Positions 18,901 to 32,800 of a stretch of 64,000 nt of DNA are shown here, piece by piece. This DNA comes from Schoenoplectus triqueter. Lineage: Eukaryota > Streptophyta > Magnoliopsida > Poales > Cyperaceae. A program made the translations under genes and the position numbers. How positions within the stretch are numbered: the first letter of the stretch is position 1; the number at the start of each line of letters is the position of its first letter. The stretch covers positions 371,441 through 435,440 of the forward strand of contig CAXKVV010002167.1 in the NCBI GenBank assembly GCA_964058805.1, in the 5' to 3' direction. The notes under the pieces are model-generated. The model saw only the letters and a list, made by a program, of their open reading frames with translations. It had not been told where the DNA came from and did no database searches.

Positions 18901-21900
18901 CAAAACATGAAAACGGGACAGGATGCCCTCGGGACCGCCGAAAACGAGTCCGGACGCGCAAAACATGAAAACGGGACCCGACGACCTCGGCACCGCCGAA
19001 AACGTGTCCGGGCGCGAAAAACTTGAAAACGGGACAGGACGACCTCGGTACCGCCGAAAACGAGTCCGGGAGCGCAAAACATGAAAACGGGACCGGACGC
19101 CCTCGGTACCGCCGAAAACGATTCCGGCCGCGCAAAGCATGAAAACGGGACCCGATGACCTCGGCAACGCCGAAAACATGTCCGGGCGTGAAAAACTTGA
19201 AAACGGGAAAGGACGCCCTCGGTACCGCTGAAAACGAGTCCGGTCGCGCAAAAACAAGAAAACGGGACCCGACGACGTCGGCACCGCCGAAAACGAGTCC
19301 GGGCGAGCAAAACATGAAAATGGGACCCGACGACCTCGGCAACGCCGAAAACGTGTCCGGGCGTGCAAAACACGAAAACGGGACAGGACGCCCTCGACAC
19401 CGGCGTAAACGAGTCCAGGCGCAAAACTTGAAAACGGGAAAGGACGCCCTCGGGAACGCCGAAAACGAGTCCGGGCGCGCAAAACATTAAAACGGAACCC
19501 GACGACCTCGGCACCGCCGTGAACGAGTCCGGGCGCGCAAAACATGAAATCGGGTAAGGACACCCTCGGTACCGCCGAAAACGAGTCCGGGCGCGCAAAA
19601 CATGAAAACGGGACCCGACGACCTCGGCACCGCCGTAAACGAGTCCGGGCGCGCAAAACTTGAAAAGGGGAAAGGACGCCCTCGGTACCGCCGAAAACGA
19701 GTCCGGGCGCGCAAAACATGAAAATGGGACCCGACGACCTCGGAAACGCCGTAAACGAGTCCGGCCGCGCAAAACATGAAATCGGGACCCGTCGACCACG
19801 GTACCGCCGAAAACGAGTCCGGGCGCCCAAAACATGAAAACGGGACCTGACGACCTCGGCACCGCCGAAAACGTGTCTGTGCGCTCAAACCTTGAAAACG
19901 GGACAGGACGCCCTCGGCACCGCCGAAAACGAGTCCGGCGCGCAAAACATAAAAACGGGACCCGACGACCTCGGCACCGCCGTAAACGAGTCCGGGCGCG
20001 CAAAACATGAAATCGGGACCCGACGCCCTCGGTACCGCCGAAAATGAGTCCGGGCGCGCAAAACAAGAAAACGGGACCCGACGACCTCGGCACCGCCGAA
20101 AACGTGTCCGGGCGCGCAAAACATGAAAACGGGACAGGATGCCCTCGGGACCGCCGAAAACGAGTCCGGACGCGCAAAACATTAAAACGGGACCCGACGA
20201 CCTCGGCACCGCCGAAAACGTGTCCGGGCGCGAAAAACTTGAAAACGGGACAGGACGACCTCGGTACCGCCGAAAACGAGTATTGGAGCGCAAAACATGA
20301 AAACGGGACCGGACGCCCTCGGTACCGCCGAAAACGAGTCCGGCCTTGCAAAACTTGAAAATGGGACCCGATGACCTCGGCACCGCCGAAAACGTGTCCG
20401 GGCGTGAAAAACTTGAAAACGGGAAAGGACGCCCTCGGTACCGCCGAAAACGAGTCCGGTCGCGCAAAACAAGAAAACGGGACCCGACGACGTCGGCACC
20501 GCCGAAAACGAGTCCGGGCGGGCAAAACATGAAAACGGGACCCGACGACCTCGGCGACGCCCAAAACGTGTCCGGGCGCGCAAAACACGAAAACGTCACA
20601 GGACGAGCTCGGCACCGGCGTAAACGAGTCCGGGAGCGCAAAACATGAAAACGGGAAAGGACGCCCTCGGGAACGCCGAAAACGAGTCCGGGCGCGCAAA
20701 ACATTAAAACGGGACCCGACGACCTCGGCACCGCCGTGAACGAGTCCGGGCCCGCAAAACATGAAATCGGGTAAGGACGCCCTCGGTACCGCCGAAAATG
20801 AGTCCGTGCGCGCAAAACATGAAAACGGGACCCGACGACCTCGGCACCGCCGTAAACGAGTCCGGGCGCGCAAAACTTGAAAACGGGAAAGGACGCCCTC
20901 GGTACCGCCAAAAACGAGTCCGGGCGCGCAAAACATGAAAATGGGACCCGACGACCTCGGAACCGCCGTAAACGAGTCCGGCCGCACAAAACATGAAATC
21001 GGGACCCGTCGCCCACGGTACCGCCGAAAACGAGTCCGGGCGCCCAAAACATGAAAACGGGACCCGACGACCTCGGCACCGCCGAAAACGTGTCCGGGCG
21101 CTCAAACCTTGAAAACGGGACAGGACGCCCTCGGAACCGCCGAAAACGTGTACGGGCGCGCAAAACATAAAAACCGGGACCCGACGACCTCGGCACCGCC
21201 GTAAACGAGTCCGGGCGCGCAAAACATGAAATCGGGACCCGACGACCTCGGCACCGCCGAAAACGTGTCCGGGCGCGCAAAACATGAAAACGGGACAGGA
21301 TGCCCTCGGGACCCCCGAAAACGAGTCCGGACGCACAAAACATGAAAACGGGACCCGACGACCTCGGCACCGCCGAAAACGTGTCCGAGCGCGAAAAACT
21401 TGAAAACGGGACAGGACGACCTCGATACCGCCGAAAACGAGACCGGGAGCGCAAAACATGAAAACGGGACCGGACGCCCTCGGTACCGCCGAAAACGAGT
21501 CCGGCCGCGCAAAACATGGAAACGGGACCCGACGACGTCGGCACCGCCGAAAACGAGTCCGGGCGGGCAAAACATGAAAACGGGACCCGACGACCTCGGC
21601 AACGCCCAAAACGTGTCCGGGCGCGCAAAACACGAAAACGGGACAGGACGCCCTGGGCACAGGCGTAAACGAGTCCGGACACGCAAAACTTGAAAACGGG
21701 AAAGGACGCCCTCGGGAACGACGAAAACGAGTCCGGGCGCGCAAAACATTAAAACGGGACCCGACGACCTCGGCACCGCCGTGAACGAGTCCGGGCGCGC
21801 AAAACTTGAAAACGGGAAAGGACGCCCTCGGTACCGCCGAAAACGAGTCCGGGCGCGCAAAACATGAAAATGGGACCCGACGACCTCGGAACCGCCGTAA

Positions 21901-24900
21901 ACGAGTCCGGCCGCTCAAAACATGAAATCGGGACCCGTCGACCACGGTACCGCCGAAAACGAGTCCGGGCGCCCATAACATGAAAACGGGACCCGACGAC
22001 CTCGGCACTGCCGAAAACGTTAAAACGGGAAAGGACGCCCTCGGTACCACCGAAAACGAGTCCGGGCGCGCAAAACATGAAATCGGGAAAGGACGCCCTC
22101 GGTACCACCGAAAACGAGTCCGGGCGCGCAAAACATGAAATCGGGAAAGGACGCCCTCGGTACCGCCGAAAACGAGTCTGGGCGCTCAAAACATCAAAAT
22201 GGGGCCTGACGACCTCGGAACCGCCGTAAACGAGTCCGGCCGCGCAAAACATGAAATCGGGACCCGTCGCCCATGGTACCGCCGAAAACGAGTTCGGGCG
22301 CGCAAAACATGAAAACGGGACCCGACGACCTCGGCACCGCCGAAAACGTGTCCGGGCGCTCAAACCTTGAAAACGGGACAGGACGCCCTCGGGACCGCCG
22401 AAAATGAGTCCGGGCGCGCAAAACATAAAAACGGGACCCGACGACCTCGACACCGCCGTAAACGAGTCCGAGCGCGCAAAACATGAAATCGGGACCCGAC
22501 GCCCTCGGTACCGCCGAAAATGAGTCCAGGCGCGCAAAACATGAAAACGGGACCCGACGACCTCGGCACCGCCGAAAACGTGTCCGGGCGCGCAAAACAT
22601 GAAAACGGGACAGGATGCCCTCGGGACCGCCGAAAACGAGTCCGGACGCGCAAAACATGAAAACGGCAGCCGACGACCTCGGCACCGCCGAAAACGTGTC
22701 CGGGCGCGAAAAACTTGAAAACGGGACAGGACGACCTCGGTACCGCCGAAAACGAATCCGGGAGCGCAAAACAAGAAAACGGGACCGGACGCCCTCGGTA
22801 CCGCCGAAAACGAGTCCGGCCGCGCAAAACATGAAAACGAGACCCGATGACCTCGGCACCGCCGAAAACGTGTCCGGGCGTGAAAAACTTGAAAACGGGA
22901 AAGGACGCCCTCGGTACCGCCGAAAACGAGTCAGGTAGCGCAAATCAAGAAAACGGGACAGGACGACGTCGGCACCGCCGAAAACGAGTCCGGACGGGCA
23001 AAACATGAAAACGGGACCGGACGCCCTCGACAACGCCCAAAACGTGTCCGGGCGCGCAAAAAAAGAAAACGGGACAGGACGCCCTCGGCACCGGCGTAAA
23101 CGAGTCCGGGCGCGCAAAACTTGAAAACGGGAAAGGACGCCCTCGGTACCGCCGAAAACGAGTCCGGGCGCGCAAAACATTAAAACGGGACCCGACGACC
23201 TCGGCACCGCCGTGAACGAGTCCGGGCGCGCAAAACATGAAATCGGGAAAGGACGCCCTCGGTACCGCCGAAAACGAGTCCGGGCGCTCAAAACATCAAA
23301 ATGGGGCCTGACGACCTCGGAACCGCCGTAAACGAGTCCGGGCGCGCAAAACTTGAAAACGGGAAAGGACGCCCTCGGTACCGCCGAAAACGAGTCCGGG
23401 CGCGCAAAACATGAAAACGGGACCCGACGCCCACGTCACCGCCGAAAACGAGTCCGGGCGCTCAAACCTTGATAACGGGACAATACGCCCTCGGTACCGC
23501 CGAAAACGAGTCCGGGCGCGCAAAACATAAAAACCGGACCCGACGACCTCGGCACCGCCGTAAATGAGTCCGGACGCGAAAAAAATGAAATCGGGACCCG
23601 TCGCCCACGGTACCACCGAAAACGAGTCCGGGCACGCAAAACATGAAAACGGGACCCGATGACCTCGGCACCGCCGAAAACCAGTCCGGGCGCGCAAAAC
23701 TTGAAATCGGGAAAGGACGCCCTCGGTACCGCCGAAAACGAGTCCGGGCGCGCAAAACATTAAAACGGGACCCGACGACCTCGGCACCGCCGTAAACGAG
23801 TCCGGCCGCGCAAAACATGAAATCGGGACCCGTCGCCCACGTCACCGTCGAAAACGCGTCCGGGCGCTCAAACCTTGAAAACGGGACAAGACGCCCTCGG
23901 CACCGCCGAAAACGAGTCAGGTAGCGCAAATCAAGAAAACGGGACCCGACGACGTCGGCACCGCCGAAAACGAGTCCGGGCGGGCAAAACATGAAAACGG
24001 GACCCGACGACCTCGACAACGCCCAAAACGTGTCCGGGCGCGCAAAACACGAAAACGGGACAGGACGCCCTCGGCACCGGCGTAAAAGAATCCGGGAGCG
24101 CAAAACTTGAAAACGGGAAAGGACGCCCTCGGGAACGCCGAAAACGAGTCCGGGCGCGCAAAACATTAAAACGGGACCCGACGACCACGGCACCGCCGTG
24201 AACGATTTCGGGCGCGCAAAACATAAAATCGGGAAAGGACGCCCTCGGTACCGCCGAAAACGAGTCCGGGCGCGCAAAACATGAAAATGGGACCCGACGA
24301 CCTCGGCACCGCCATAAACGAGTCCGGGCGCTCAAAACTTAAAATCAGGAAAGGACGCACTCGGTACCGCTGAAAACGAGTCCGGCCGCACAAAACATGA
24401 AATCGGGACCCGTCGCCCACGGTACCGCCGAAAACGAGTCCGGGCGCGCAAAACATGAAAACGGGTCCCGACGACCTCGGCACCGCCGTGAACGAGTCCG
24501 GGCGCGCAAAACATGAAATTGGGTAAGGACACCCTCGGTACCGCCGAAAACGAGTTCGGGCGCGCAAAACATGAAAACGGGACCCGACGACCTCGGCACC
24601 GCCGTAAACGAGTCCGGGCGCGCAAAACTTGAAAAGGGGAAAGGACGCCCTCGGTACCGCCGAAAACGAGTCCGGGCGCGCAAAACATGAAAATGGGACC
24701 CGACGACCTCGGAACCGCCGTAAACGAGTCCGGCCGCGCAAAACATGAAATCGGGACCCGTCGACCACGGTACCGCCGAAAACGAGTCCGGCGCCCAAAA
24801 CATGAAAACGGGACCCGACGACCTCGGCACCGCCGAAAACGTGTCCGTGCGCTCAAACCTTGAAAACGGGACAGGACGCCCTCGGCACCGCCGAAAACGA

Positions 24901-27900
24901 GTCCGGGCGCGCAAAACATAAAAACGGGACCCGACGACCTCGGCACCGCCGTAAACGAGTCCGGGCGCGCAAAACATGAAATCGGGACCCGACGCCCTCG
25001 GCACCGCCGTGAACGAGTCCGGGCGCGCAAAACATGAAAGCGGAACCCGACGACCTCGGCACCGCCGTAAACGTGTCCGGGCGCGCAAAACATGAAAACG
25101 GGACAGGATGCCCTCGGGACCGCCGAAAACGAGTCCGGACGCGCAAAACATGAAAACGGGACCCGACGACCTCGGCATCGCCGAAAACGTGTCCGGGCGC
25201 GAAAAACTTGAAAACGGGACAGGACGACCTCGGTACCGCCGAAAACGAGTCCGGGAGCGCAAAACATGAAAACGGGACCGAACGCCCTCGGTACCGCCGA
25301 AAACGAGTCTGGCCGCTTAAAACATGAAAACGGGACCCGATGACCTCAGCACCGCCGAAAACGTGTCCGGGCATGAAAAACTTGAAAACGGGAAAGGATG
25401 CCCTCGGTACCGCCAAAAACGAGTCCGGTCGCGCAAAACAAGAAAACGGGACCCGACGACGTCGGCACCGCCGAAAACGAGTCCGGGCGAGCAAAACATG
25501 AAAACGGGACCCGACGACCTCGGCTACGCCCAAAACGTGTCCGGGCGCGCAAAACACGAAAACGGGACAGGACGCCCTCGGCACCGGCGTAAACGAGTCC
25601 GGGCGCGCAAAACTTGAAAACGGGAAAGGACGACCTCAGGAACGCCGAAAACAAGTCCGGGCGGGCAAAACATTAAAACGGGACCCGACGACCTCGGCAC
25701 CGCCGTGAACCAGTCTGGGCGCGCAAAACATGAAATCGGGACCCGTCGCCCACGGTACCGCCGAAAACGAGTCCGGGCGCGCAAAACATGAAAACGGGTC
25801 CCGACGACCTCGGCACCGCCGAAAACTTGTCCGGGCGCGCAAAACTTGAAAACGGGAAAGGACGCCCTCGGTACTGCCGAAAACGAGTCCGGGAGCGCAA
25901 AACATGAAAACGGGACCCGACGACCACGGAACCGCCGTAAACGAGTCCGGCCGCGCAAAACATGAAATCGGGACCCGTCGCCCACGTCACTGCCGAAAAC
26001 GAGTCCGGGCGCTCAAACCTTGAAAACGGGACAAGACGCCCTCGGCACCGCCGAAAACGAGTCCGGGCGCGCAAAACATAAAAACCGGACCCGACGACCT
26101 CGCCACCGCCGTAAACGAGTCCGGACGCGCAAAACATGAAATCGGGACCCGACGCCCTCGGTACCGCGAAAAACGAGTCCGGGCGCGCAAAACATGAAAA
26201 CGGGACCCGACGACCTCGGCACCGCCGAAAAAGTGTCTGGGCGCGCAAACCTTGAAAACGGGACAGGATGCCCTCGGGACCGCCGACATCGAGTCCGGAC
26301 GCGCAAAACATGAAAACGGGACCCGACGACCTCGGCACCGCCGAAAACGTGTCCGGGCGCGCAAAACATGAAAACGGGACAGGATGCCCTCGGGACCGCC
26401 GAAAACGAGTCCGGACGCGCAAAACATGAAAACGGGACCCGACGACCTCGGTACCGCCGAAAACGAGTCCGGGCACGCAAAACATAAAAACGGCACCCGA
26501 TGACCTCGGCACCGCTGTAAACGAGTCCGGGCGCGCAAAACTTGAAAACTGGGAAGGACGCTCTCGGTACCGCCGAAAACGAGTCCGGGCGCGCAAAACA
26601 TAAAAACGGGACTCGACGACCTCGGCACCGCCGTAAACGAGTCTGTGAGCGCAAAACATGAAATCAGGACCCGACGCCCTCGGGACCGCCGAAAATGATT
26701 CCAGGTGCGCAAAACATTAAAACGGGCCCCGACGACCTCGGCACCGTCGAAAACGTGTCCGGGCGCACAAAACTTGAAAACGGGACATGACGCCCTCGGG
26801 ACCGCCGAAAACGAGTCCGGGCGCGCAAAATATGAAAACGGGACCCGACGACCTCGGCACCGCCGAAAACGTGTCCGGGCGCGAAAAACTTGAAAACGGG
26901 ACAGGACGACCTCGGTACCGCCGAAAACGAGTCCGGGAGCGCAAAACATGAAAACGGGACCGGACGCCCTCGGTTCCGCCGAAAACGAGTCCGGCCGTGC
27001 AAAACATGAAAACGGGACCCGATGACCTCGGCACCGCCGAAAACGTGTCCGGGCGTGAAAAACTTGAAAACGGGAAAGGACGCCCTCGGTACCGCCGAAA
27101 ACGAGTCAGGGCGCGCAAAAACAAGAAAACGGGACCCTACGACGTCCACACCGCCGTAAATGAGTCCGGGCGCGCAAAACATGAAAACGGGAAAGGACGC
27201 CCTCGGTACCGCCGAAAACGAGTCCGGGAGCGCAAAACATGAAAACGGGACCCGACGCCCTCCGTACCGTCGAAAACGAGTCCGGTCGCGCAAAACATGA
27301 AAACGGGACCCGACGACCATGTCCCCGCCGAAAACGTGTCCGGGCGCGCAAACCTTGGAAACGGGACAGGACGCCCTCGGCACCGCCGAAAACGTGTCCT
27401 GGCGCGCAAAACATGAAAACGGGACCAAACGCCCACGGTACCGCCGAAAACGAGTCCGGACGCGCAAAACAAGTAAAAGGGACCCAACGCCCTCGGTACC
27501 GCCAAAAACGAGTCTTGGAGCGCAAAACTTGAAAACGGGACCCGACGGCCTCGGTACCGCCGAAAACGAGTCCGGGCGCGCAAAACATGAAAACTGGACC
27601 CGACGGCCACGGCACCGCCGAAAACGTGTCCGGGCGTGCAAAACTTGAAAACAGGAAAGGACGCCCTCGGTACCGCCAAAAACGAGTCCTGGCGCGCAAA
27701 ACTTGAAAACAGGACCCGACGCCCTCGGTACCGCCGAAAATGAGTTCGGGCGCGCAAAACTTGAAAACGGGACCCGACGGCCTCGGTACCGCCGAAAACG
27801 AATCCAGGAGCGCAAAACATGAAAACGGGACCCAACGCCCTCGGTACCGCCGTAAACGAGTCCGGGCGCGCAAAACTTGAAAACAGGAAAGGACGCCCTC

Positions 27901-29087
27901 GGTACCGCCGAAAAAGAGTCCAGGGGCGCAAAACATGAAAACGGGACCAGATGACCTCGGCTCCGCCGTAAACGAGTCCGGGCTCGCAAAACATGAAAAC
28001 GGGACATGACGCCCTCGGCACCGCCGTAAACGAGTCCAGGCGCGCAAAACTTGAAAACGAGAAAGGACGCCCTCGGTACCGCCGAAAACGAGTGCGGGCG
28101 CGCAAAACATAAAAACGGCACCTAACGACCTCGGCACCGCCGTATACGAGTCCGTGCGCGCAAAACATGAAATCGGGACCCGACACCCTCGGAACCGTCG
28201 AAAACGAGTCCGGCCGAGCATAACAAGAAAACGGGACCCGACGACCTCGGCACCGCCGAAAACGTGTCCGGGCGCGCAAAACTTGAAAACGGGGCAGGAC
28301 GCCCTCGGTACCGCCGAAAACGAGTCCGGACGGGCAAAACATGAAAACGGGACCCGACGCCCTCGGTACCGCCGAAAATGAGTCCGGGCACGCAAAAAAT
28401 AAAAACGGGACCCGACGACCTCGGCACCGCCGAAAACGAGTCCGGGCGCGCATAACATGAAAACGGGACCCGACGACCTCGGCACCGCCGAAAACTTGTC
28501 CGGGCGCGCAAAACTTGAAAACGGGCCAGGACGCCCTCGGTACCGCCTAAAACGAGTCCGGGACCAAACGCCCACGGTACCGCTGAAAATGAGTCCGGGC
28601 GCGCAAAATAAGTAAAAGGGACCCGACGTCCTCGGTACCGCCGAAAACGAGTCCTGGCGCGCAAAACTTGAAAACGGGACAGGACGCCCTCGGTACCGCC
28701 GGAAATGAGTCCGGGCATGCAAAACATGAGAACGGGACCCGACGACCTCGGCTCCGCCGTAAATGAGTCCGGGCACGCAAAACATGAAAACGGGACAGGA
28801 CGCCCTCGGTACCGCTGAAAACGAGTCCGGGCGCGCAAAACATGAAAACGGGACCCGACGCCCTCGGCACCGCCGTAAACGAGTTTGGGCGCGCAAAAGT
28901 TGAAAACGGGAAAGGACGCCCTCGGTACCGCTGAAAATGAGTCCGGGCGCGCAAAACATAAAAACGGGACCCGACGACCTCGGCACCGCCGTAAACGATT
29001 CCGGGCGCGCAAAACATGAAATCAGGACCCGACGACCTCGGCACCGCCGAAAACGTGTCCGGGTGCGCAAAACTTGAAAACGGGAAA
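12962..29087 (+). repeat. 58-bp CpG-rich satellite array, left segment
   Basis: About 278 head-to-tail units. Consecutive unit starts at 13085, 13143, 13201 and 13259 give a period of exactly 58 bp. The unit begins AAAACGAGTCCGGGCGCGC, continues with an AAAACATGAAAACGGG block and ends GACCTCGGCACCGCCG, with 10 CpGs. Two unit types tend to alternate: CCCGACGACCTCGGCACC with CGTGTCC, and CAGGACGCCCTCGGTACC with CGAGTCC. The unit has no stop triplet on the minus strand in any frame, and 58 is not a multiple of 3, so minus-strand frames of up to about 913 codons occur by composition alone; I do not call them genes. Satellite function is unknown. Confidence 0.95.
13647..20700 (+). repeat. Higher-order repeat blocks within the left array
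   Basis: Distinctive unit series recur at fixed multiples of 58 bp. A series with AAAACTTGAAAATGGGACC begins at about 15825, 18028 and 20346 (steps 2,203 and 2,318, about 38 and 40 units). Another, with a shortened CCAGGCGCAAAACTTG unit, sits at about 13908, 17097 and 19416 (steps about 3,189 and 2,319, about 55 and 40 units). This shows block-wise amplification. Confidence 0.8.
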
Positions 29088-29750
29088 TGATAGCGTTCGA
29101 GCTATGAATCGTCCAAGGACACGCACACGTTCAACTATAAAATCACAACTGGAGGATACTCTCAACTCACAGCAGGATAAAAGAGGAGATAAACTCAACT
29201 CAAGATAAACTTTTTCATAATAATTCAACAAGTCAGTTTACATTCAGAAATTAGGCTTTATATAGCCATACAACTCAACTCTAGAAACTTCCTACTAATT
29301 AATAACTCCTTAACTATTTTTGCAAATATCAAAACACAATAAAAACAACATTAACTACTACTGCTAATTCCCAAATATAATTAAAACATAGAAAGACTCA
29401 AAAGACAAGTTCCAAGAAACTAATTGCTGGCTGGCTCCTCAGTAACCACGCTCACTTGACACGAGGTTTTGACCAAGAAGACTCTGGAATCTGGAGAAAC
29501 TCAAAACATAAAAAAGATAGTCCATTTCATTATCTGATCACAGAAATTTAAATCACCCAAATCCGAGCCTTTATGAGAGAGTTATGCCCAAAATACTGGC
29601 CCAGTACGAATCTGTCCAGAGAGCTGCTGTTTCGTAAATTAATTGTAAATATGACTTGGGCCTGGTTCTTCAAGCTGAGAACTGGTCCATAACTTGCTTC
29701 CTTGATCATGATTGTTTATATGTAAACCTGCCATGACTTGATCGCCATCA
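29088..29750 (-). repeat. 3' LTR of the CRM-like element
   Basis: 663 bp; on the minus strand it begins TGATGGCGATCAAG and ends CGAACGCTATCA. It differs from the 5' LTR at about 26 positions. A TATA box (minus-strand CTATATAA) lies at 29258-29265. The first part of this LTR is in frame with the end of the integrase frame. Confidence 0.92.
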
Positions 29751-29763
29751 TTCTCCCCCGGTT
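29751..29763 (-). other. Polypurine tract
   Basis: The minus strand reads ACCGGGGGAGAA directly before the 3' LTR. This is the expected plus-strand primer site for reverse transcription. Confidence 0.8.
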
Positions 29764-29803
29764 GAAAAGAACTCGCCCACGACTTCGGCTCATTTTCGCC
29801 ATG

Positions 29804-32800
29804 TTATGGAGAAAGATCCTTCACATTGAATGTGGATGAAACACCATAATCTCCGGGAAGCTCCACCTTGTAAGCATTGTCACCTATGCGCTGCAAGATT
29901 TTAAACGGTCCATCACCACGGTGCTTGAGCTTTGCATTGCGCCCAGGTGGAAATCTCTCCTTGCTCAAATGCACCCACACAAGATCACCTTCTTTGAAAA
30001 TCACAGCCCTTCGGTGCTTGTTAGCTTGTCTTTCATACTTCTGATTTTGCTTCTCAATCCTCTTGCTGACTTGTTCATGCAAGCCCTTGATTGCTTTAGC
30101 ACGCTCATCTGCATCTCCACTATAGCTATGGCTGATTGGCAATGACACAAGATCAAGAGGAGTCTTCGGATTGCATCCATACACCACTTCAAAAGGGCTT
30201 TTACCTGTCGTCTTGCTGCTGGACCTGTTGTAAGCGAATTCAGCTTGAGGTAGAACAAGGTCCCATTGGCGTATGTTATCACCCACCAAGCTTCTCAACA
30301 GATTGCCCAAACTCCGATTCACAATTTCAGTTTGGCCATCGGTTTGAGGATGATAGGCTGAACTAAACTGCAGCTTTGTACCCATCTTACGCCAAAGTGT
30401 TCTCCAAAAATGCCCAACAAACTTCGGGTCTCTGTCAGATGTTATGGTATTTGGAATGCCATGCAACTTCACTATCTCCTTGAAATAAAGATCAGCTATG
30501 TTAGTGGCATCCATCGTTTTTGCACAAGGAACAAAGTGTGCCATTTTAGAGAACCGATCAACCACCACCATGATTGAATCTTTGCTGCGTTGAGTTCGGG
30601 GCAGTCCCATCACAAAGTCCATGCTCACATCTTCCCACGGTGCATTAGGAACAGGAAGGGGAGTGTAAAGTCCAGAATTTTGAGACTTTGTTTTTGCTAG
30701 ATGGCAAGTTCTACATCTCAAAATGTAATGGTTCACATCCTTCATCATTTTAGGCCAATAGAAACGGTCTTGGAGTAATGCACTAGTTTTATCTCGTCCA
30801 AAATGACCACTTAACCCACCATCATGAACCTCTTTAATGATCTGCCACCTCAAAGAACAATTCGGTACGCACAAACGGTTGCCATAGAAAATATATCCAT
30901 CATTCACCATAAATTCTTTATATGGACCTTTTGCACATTCAGCTTTTATCGTGCCAAAGAACTCATCATCAGAATACAACTCCTTGATCACTTCAAACCC
31001 AAGAACATTTACCTTCATTGTGGACAGCAAAGAATGCCTCCTACTTAAAGCATCTGCCACCTGATTTGAAGCACCACTTTTATGCTTGATGTGGAATGTG
31101 TAGCCTTGTAAAAATTTCACCCACCTTGCATGTCTCGGTTTGAGCTTGTGCTGCCCATTTATGAACTTCAGCGCCTCATGGTCGGAGTAGAGAATGAACT
31201 CCTTGGAAATGAGGTAGTGTCTCCAATGCCCAAGAGCTCGTACAATTGCATAGAACTCTTTGTCATATGTAGTGTAGTTCTTACGTGAATCTGAAAGCTT
31301 TTCACTAAAGAAGGCAATAGGTCGACCCTCTTGATTGAGAACCGCACCAATGCCTACACCAGATGCATCACATTCAAGCTCAAAAATATTCTCAAAGTTG
31401 GGCAAAGCAAGAATTGGGGCTGCTGTCATCTTCTCCTTGATGAGCTGAAAGTTCTTTTCAGCTTCCTTCGTCCATTTGAATACTCCTCCTTTCAAGCACT
31501 CGGTGATTGGAGAGACAAGAGTGCTGAAATCTCGAATGAACCGGCGATAGAATGAGGCCAGTCCATGAAAACTTCTCACATCATGAATGTTGGCTGGTGT
31601 TGGCCATGAAACAATTGCATCCACCTTAGAAGGATCAACATGAATACCTTCAGCTGAAACCACATAGCCTAAAAACACCAAGTTGCTGGTTAGGAACTCG
31701 CACTTCTTGAGGTTGATGTAGAGTTTCTGTTCAGCTAGCACTTCAAAGACTTGGTGAAGGTGTTCCAAATGCTCTTCTTTACCCGTGCTATACACGAGTA
31801 TGTCATCAAAATAGACCACCACAAATCTGCCAATAAAAGACTTAAACACCAAATTCATTAGTCTCATAAAAGTACTAGGAGCATTAGAGAGTCCGAATGG
31901 CATCACCAACCACTCAAACAATCCATCACGGGTCTTAAATGCTGTCTTCCATTCATCACCAGGCCTCATACGAATCTGATGGTACCCACTTCTAAGATCA
32001 ATCTTTGAAAACACACTAGCACCATGGAGCTGATCTAGCATGTCATCTAGACGAGGAATAGGGAAGCGATACTTGATAGTAATCTTGTTGACCGCTCTAC
32101 TATCCACACACATGCGAAAAGAACCATCTTTCTTTGGCACAAGCAAGGCTGGAACTGCACAAGGACTCATGCTTTCACGCACCAAACCCTTTCTCATCAA
32201 CTCATCTACTTGCCGCTGCAACTCGGCATTTTCTGTTGGGTTCATTCGGTATGCTGCTTTGTTTGGCAAAATTGCACCAGGAACAAAATCTATGCAGTGT
32301 TGCACACTCCTCATTGGAGGTAAACCTGCTGGAATTTCATCTGGAACAAGGTTCTGAAATTGTTCAAGTAAAGGTACCACTGGTCCGGGTATTAGAGGAT
32401 TTCTGTCACCCTTAACTTCTTTCACCACCAATGCAAAGGCTATTTGGGATTCTTCAAAAATTTCAGTAAATTCAGATTTTGAGAGAATGAAATTGCTATC
32501 CTTGAGGGCTGGTTTAGATTTCATTTCCATTCTAGAAGGACCCAAAGTAATCTTAGCACCATTCAGCTCAAAAGAATAAGTGTTTTTAAAACCATCATGG
32601 TGTACCTTTCTATCAAACTGCCAAGGTCTCCCCAAAAGTAAATGACAAGCATCCATAGGAACTACATCACACCATACCTCATCTCGGTACTTCTCACCAA
32701 TAGAAAAATTAACCAAACAACGCTGGTCAACTTGCACACATTTACCCTTTTCCAACCAAGAGAGTTTGTACGGTTTTGGGTGCTTTTCAGTTTTAAGCGG

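Noticed and set aside
12933..29070. Very long minus-strand open frames (up to about 913 codons), e.g. 12933-15656, 15756-18497, 27106-29070
   Set aside because: They are fully explained by a 58-bp unit without minus-strand stops; overlapping frames are equally open, the starts are arbitrary Met codons within the repeat, and no domain is recognisable.
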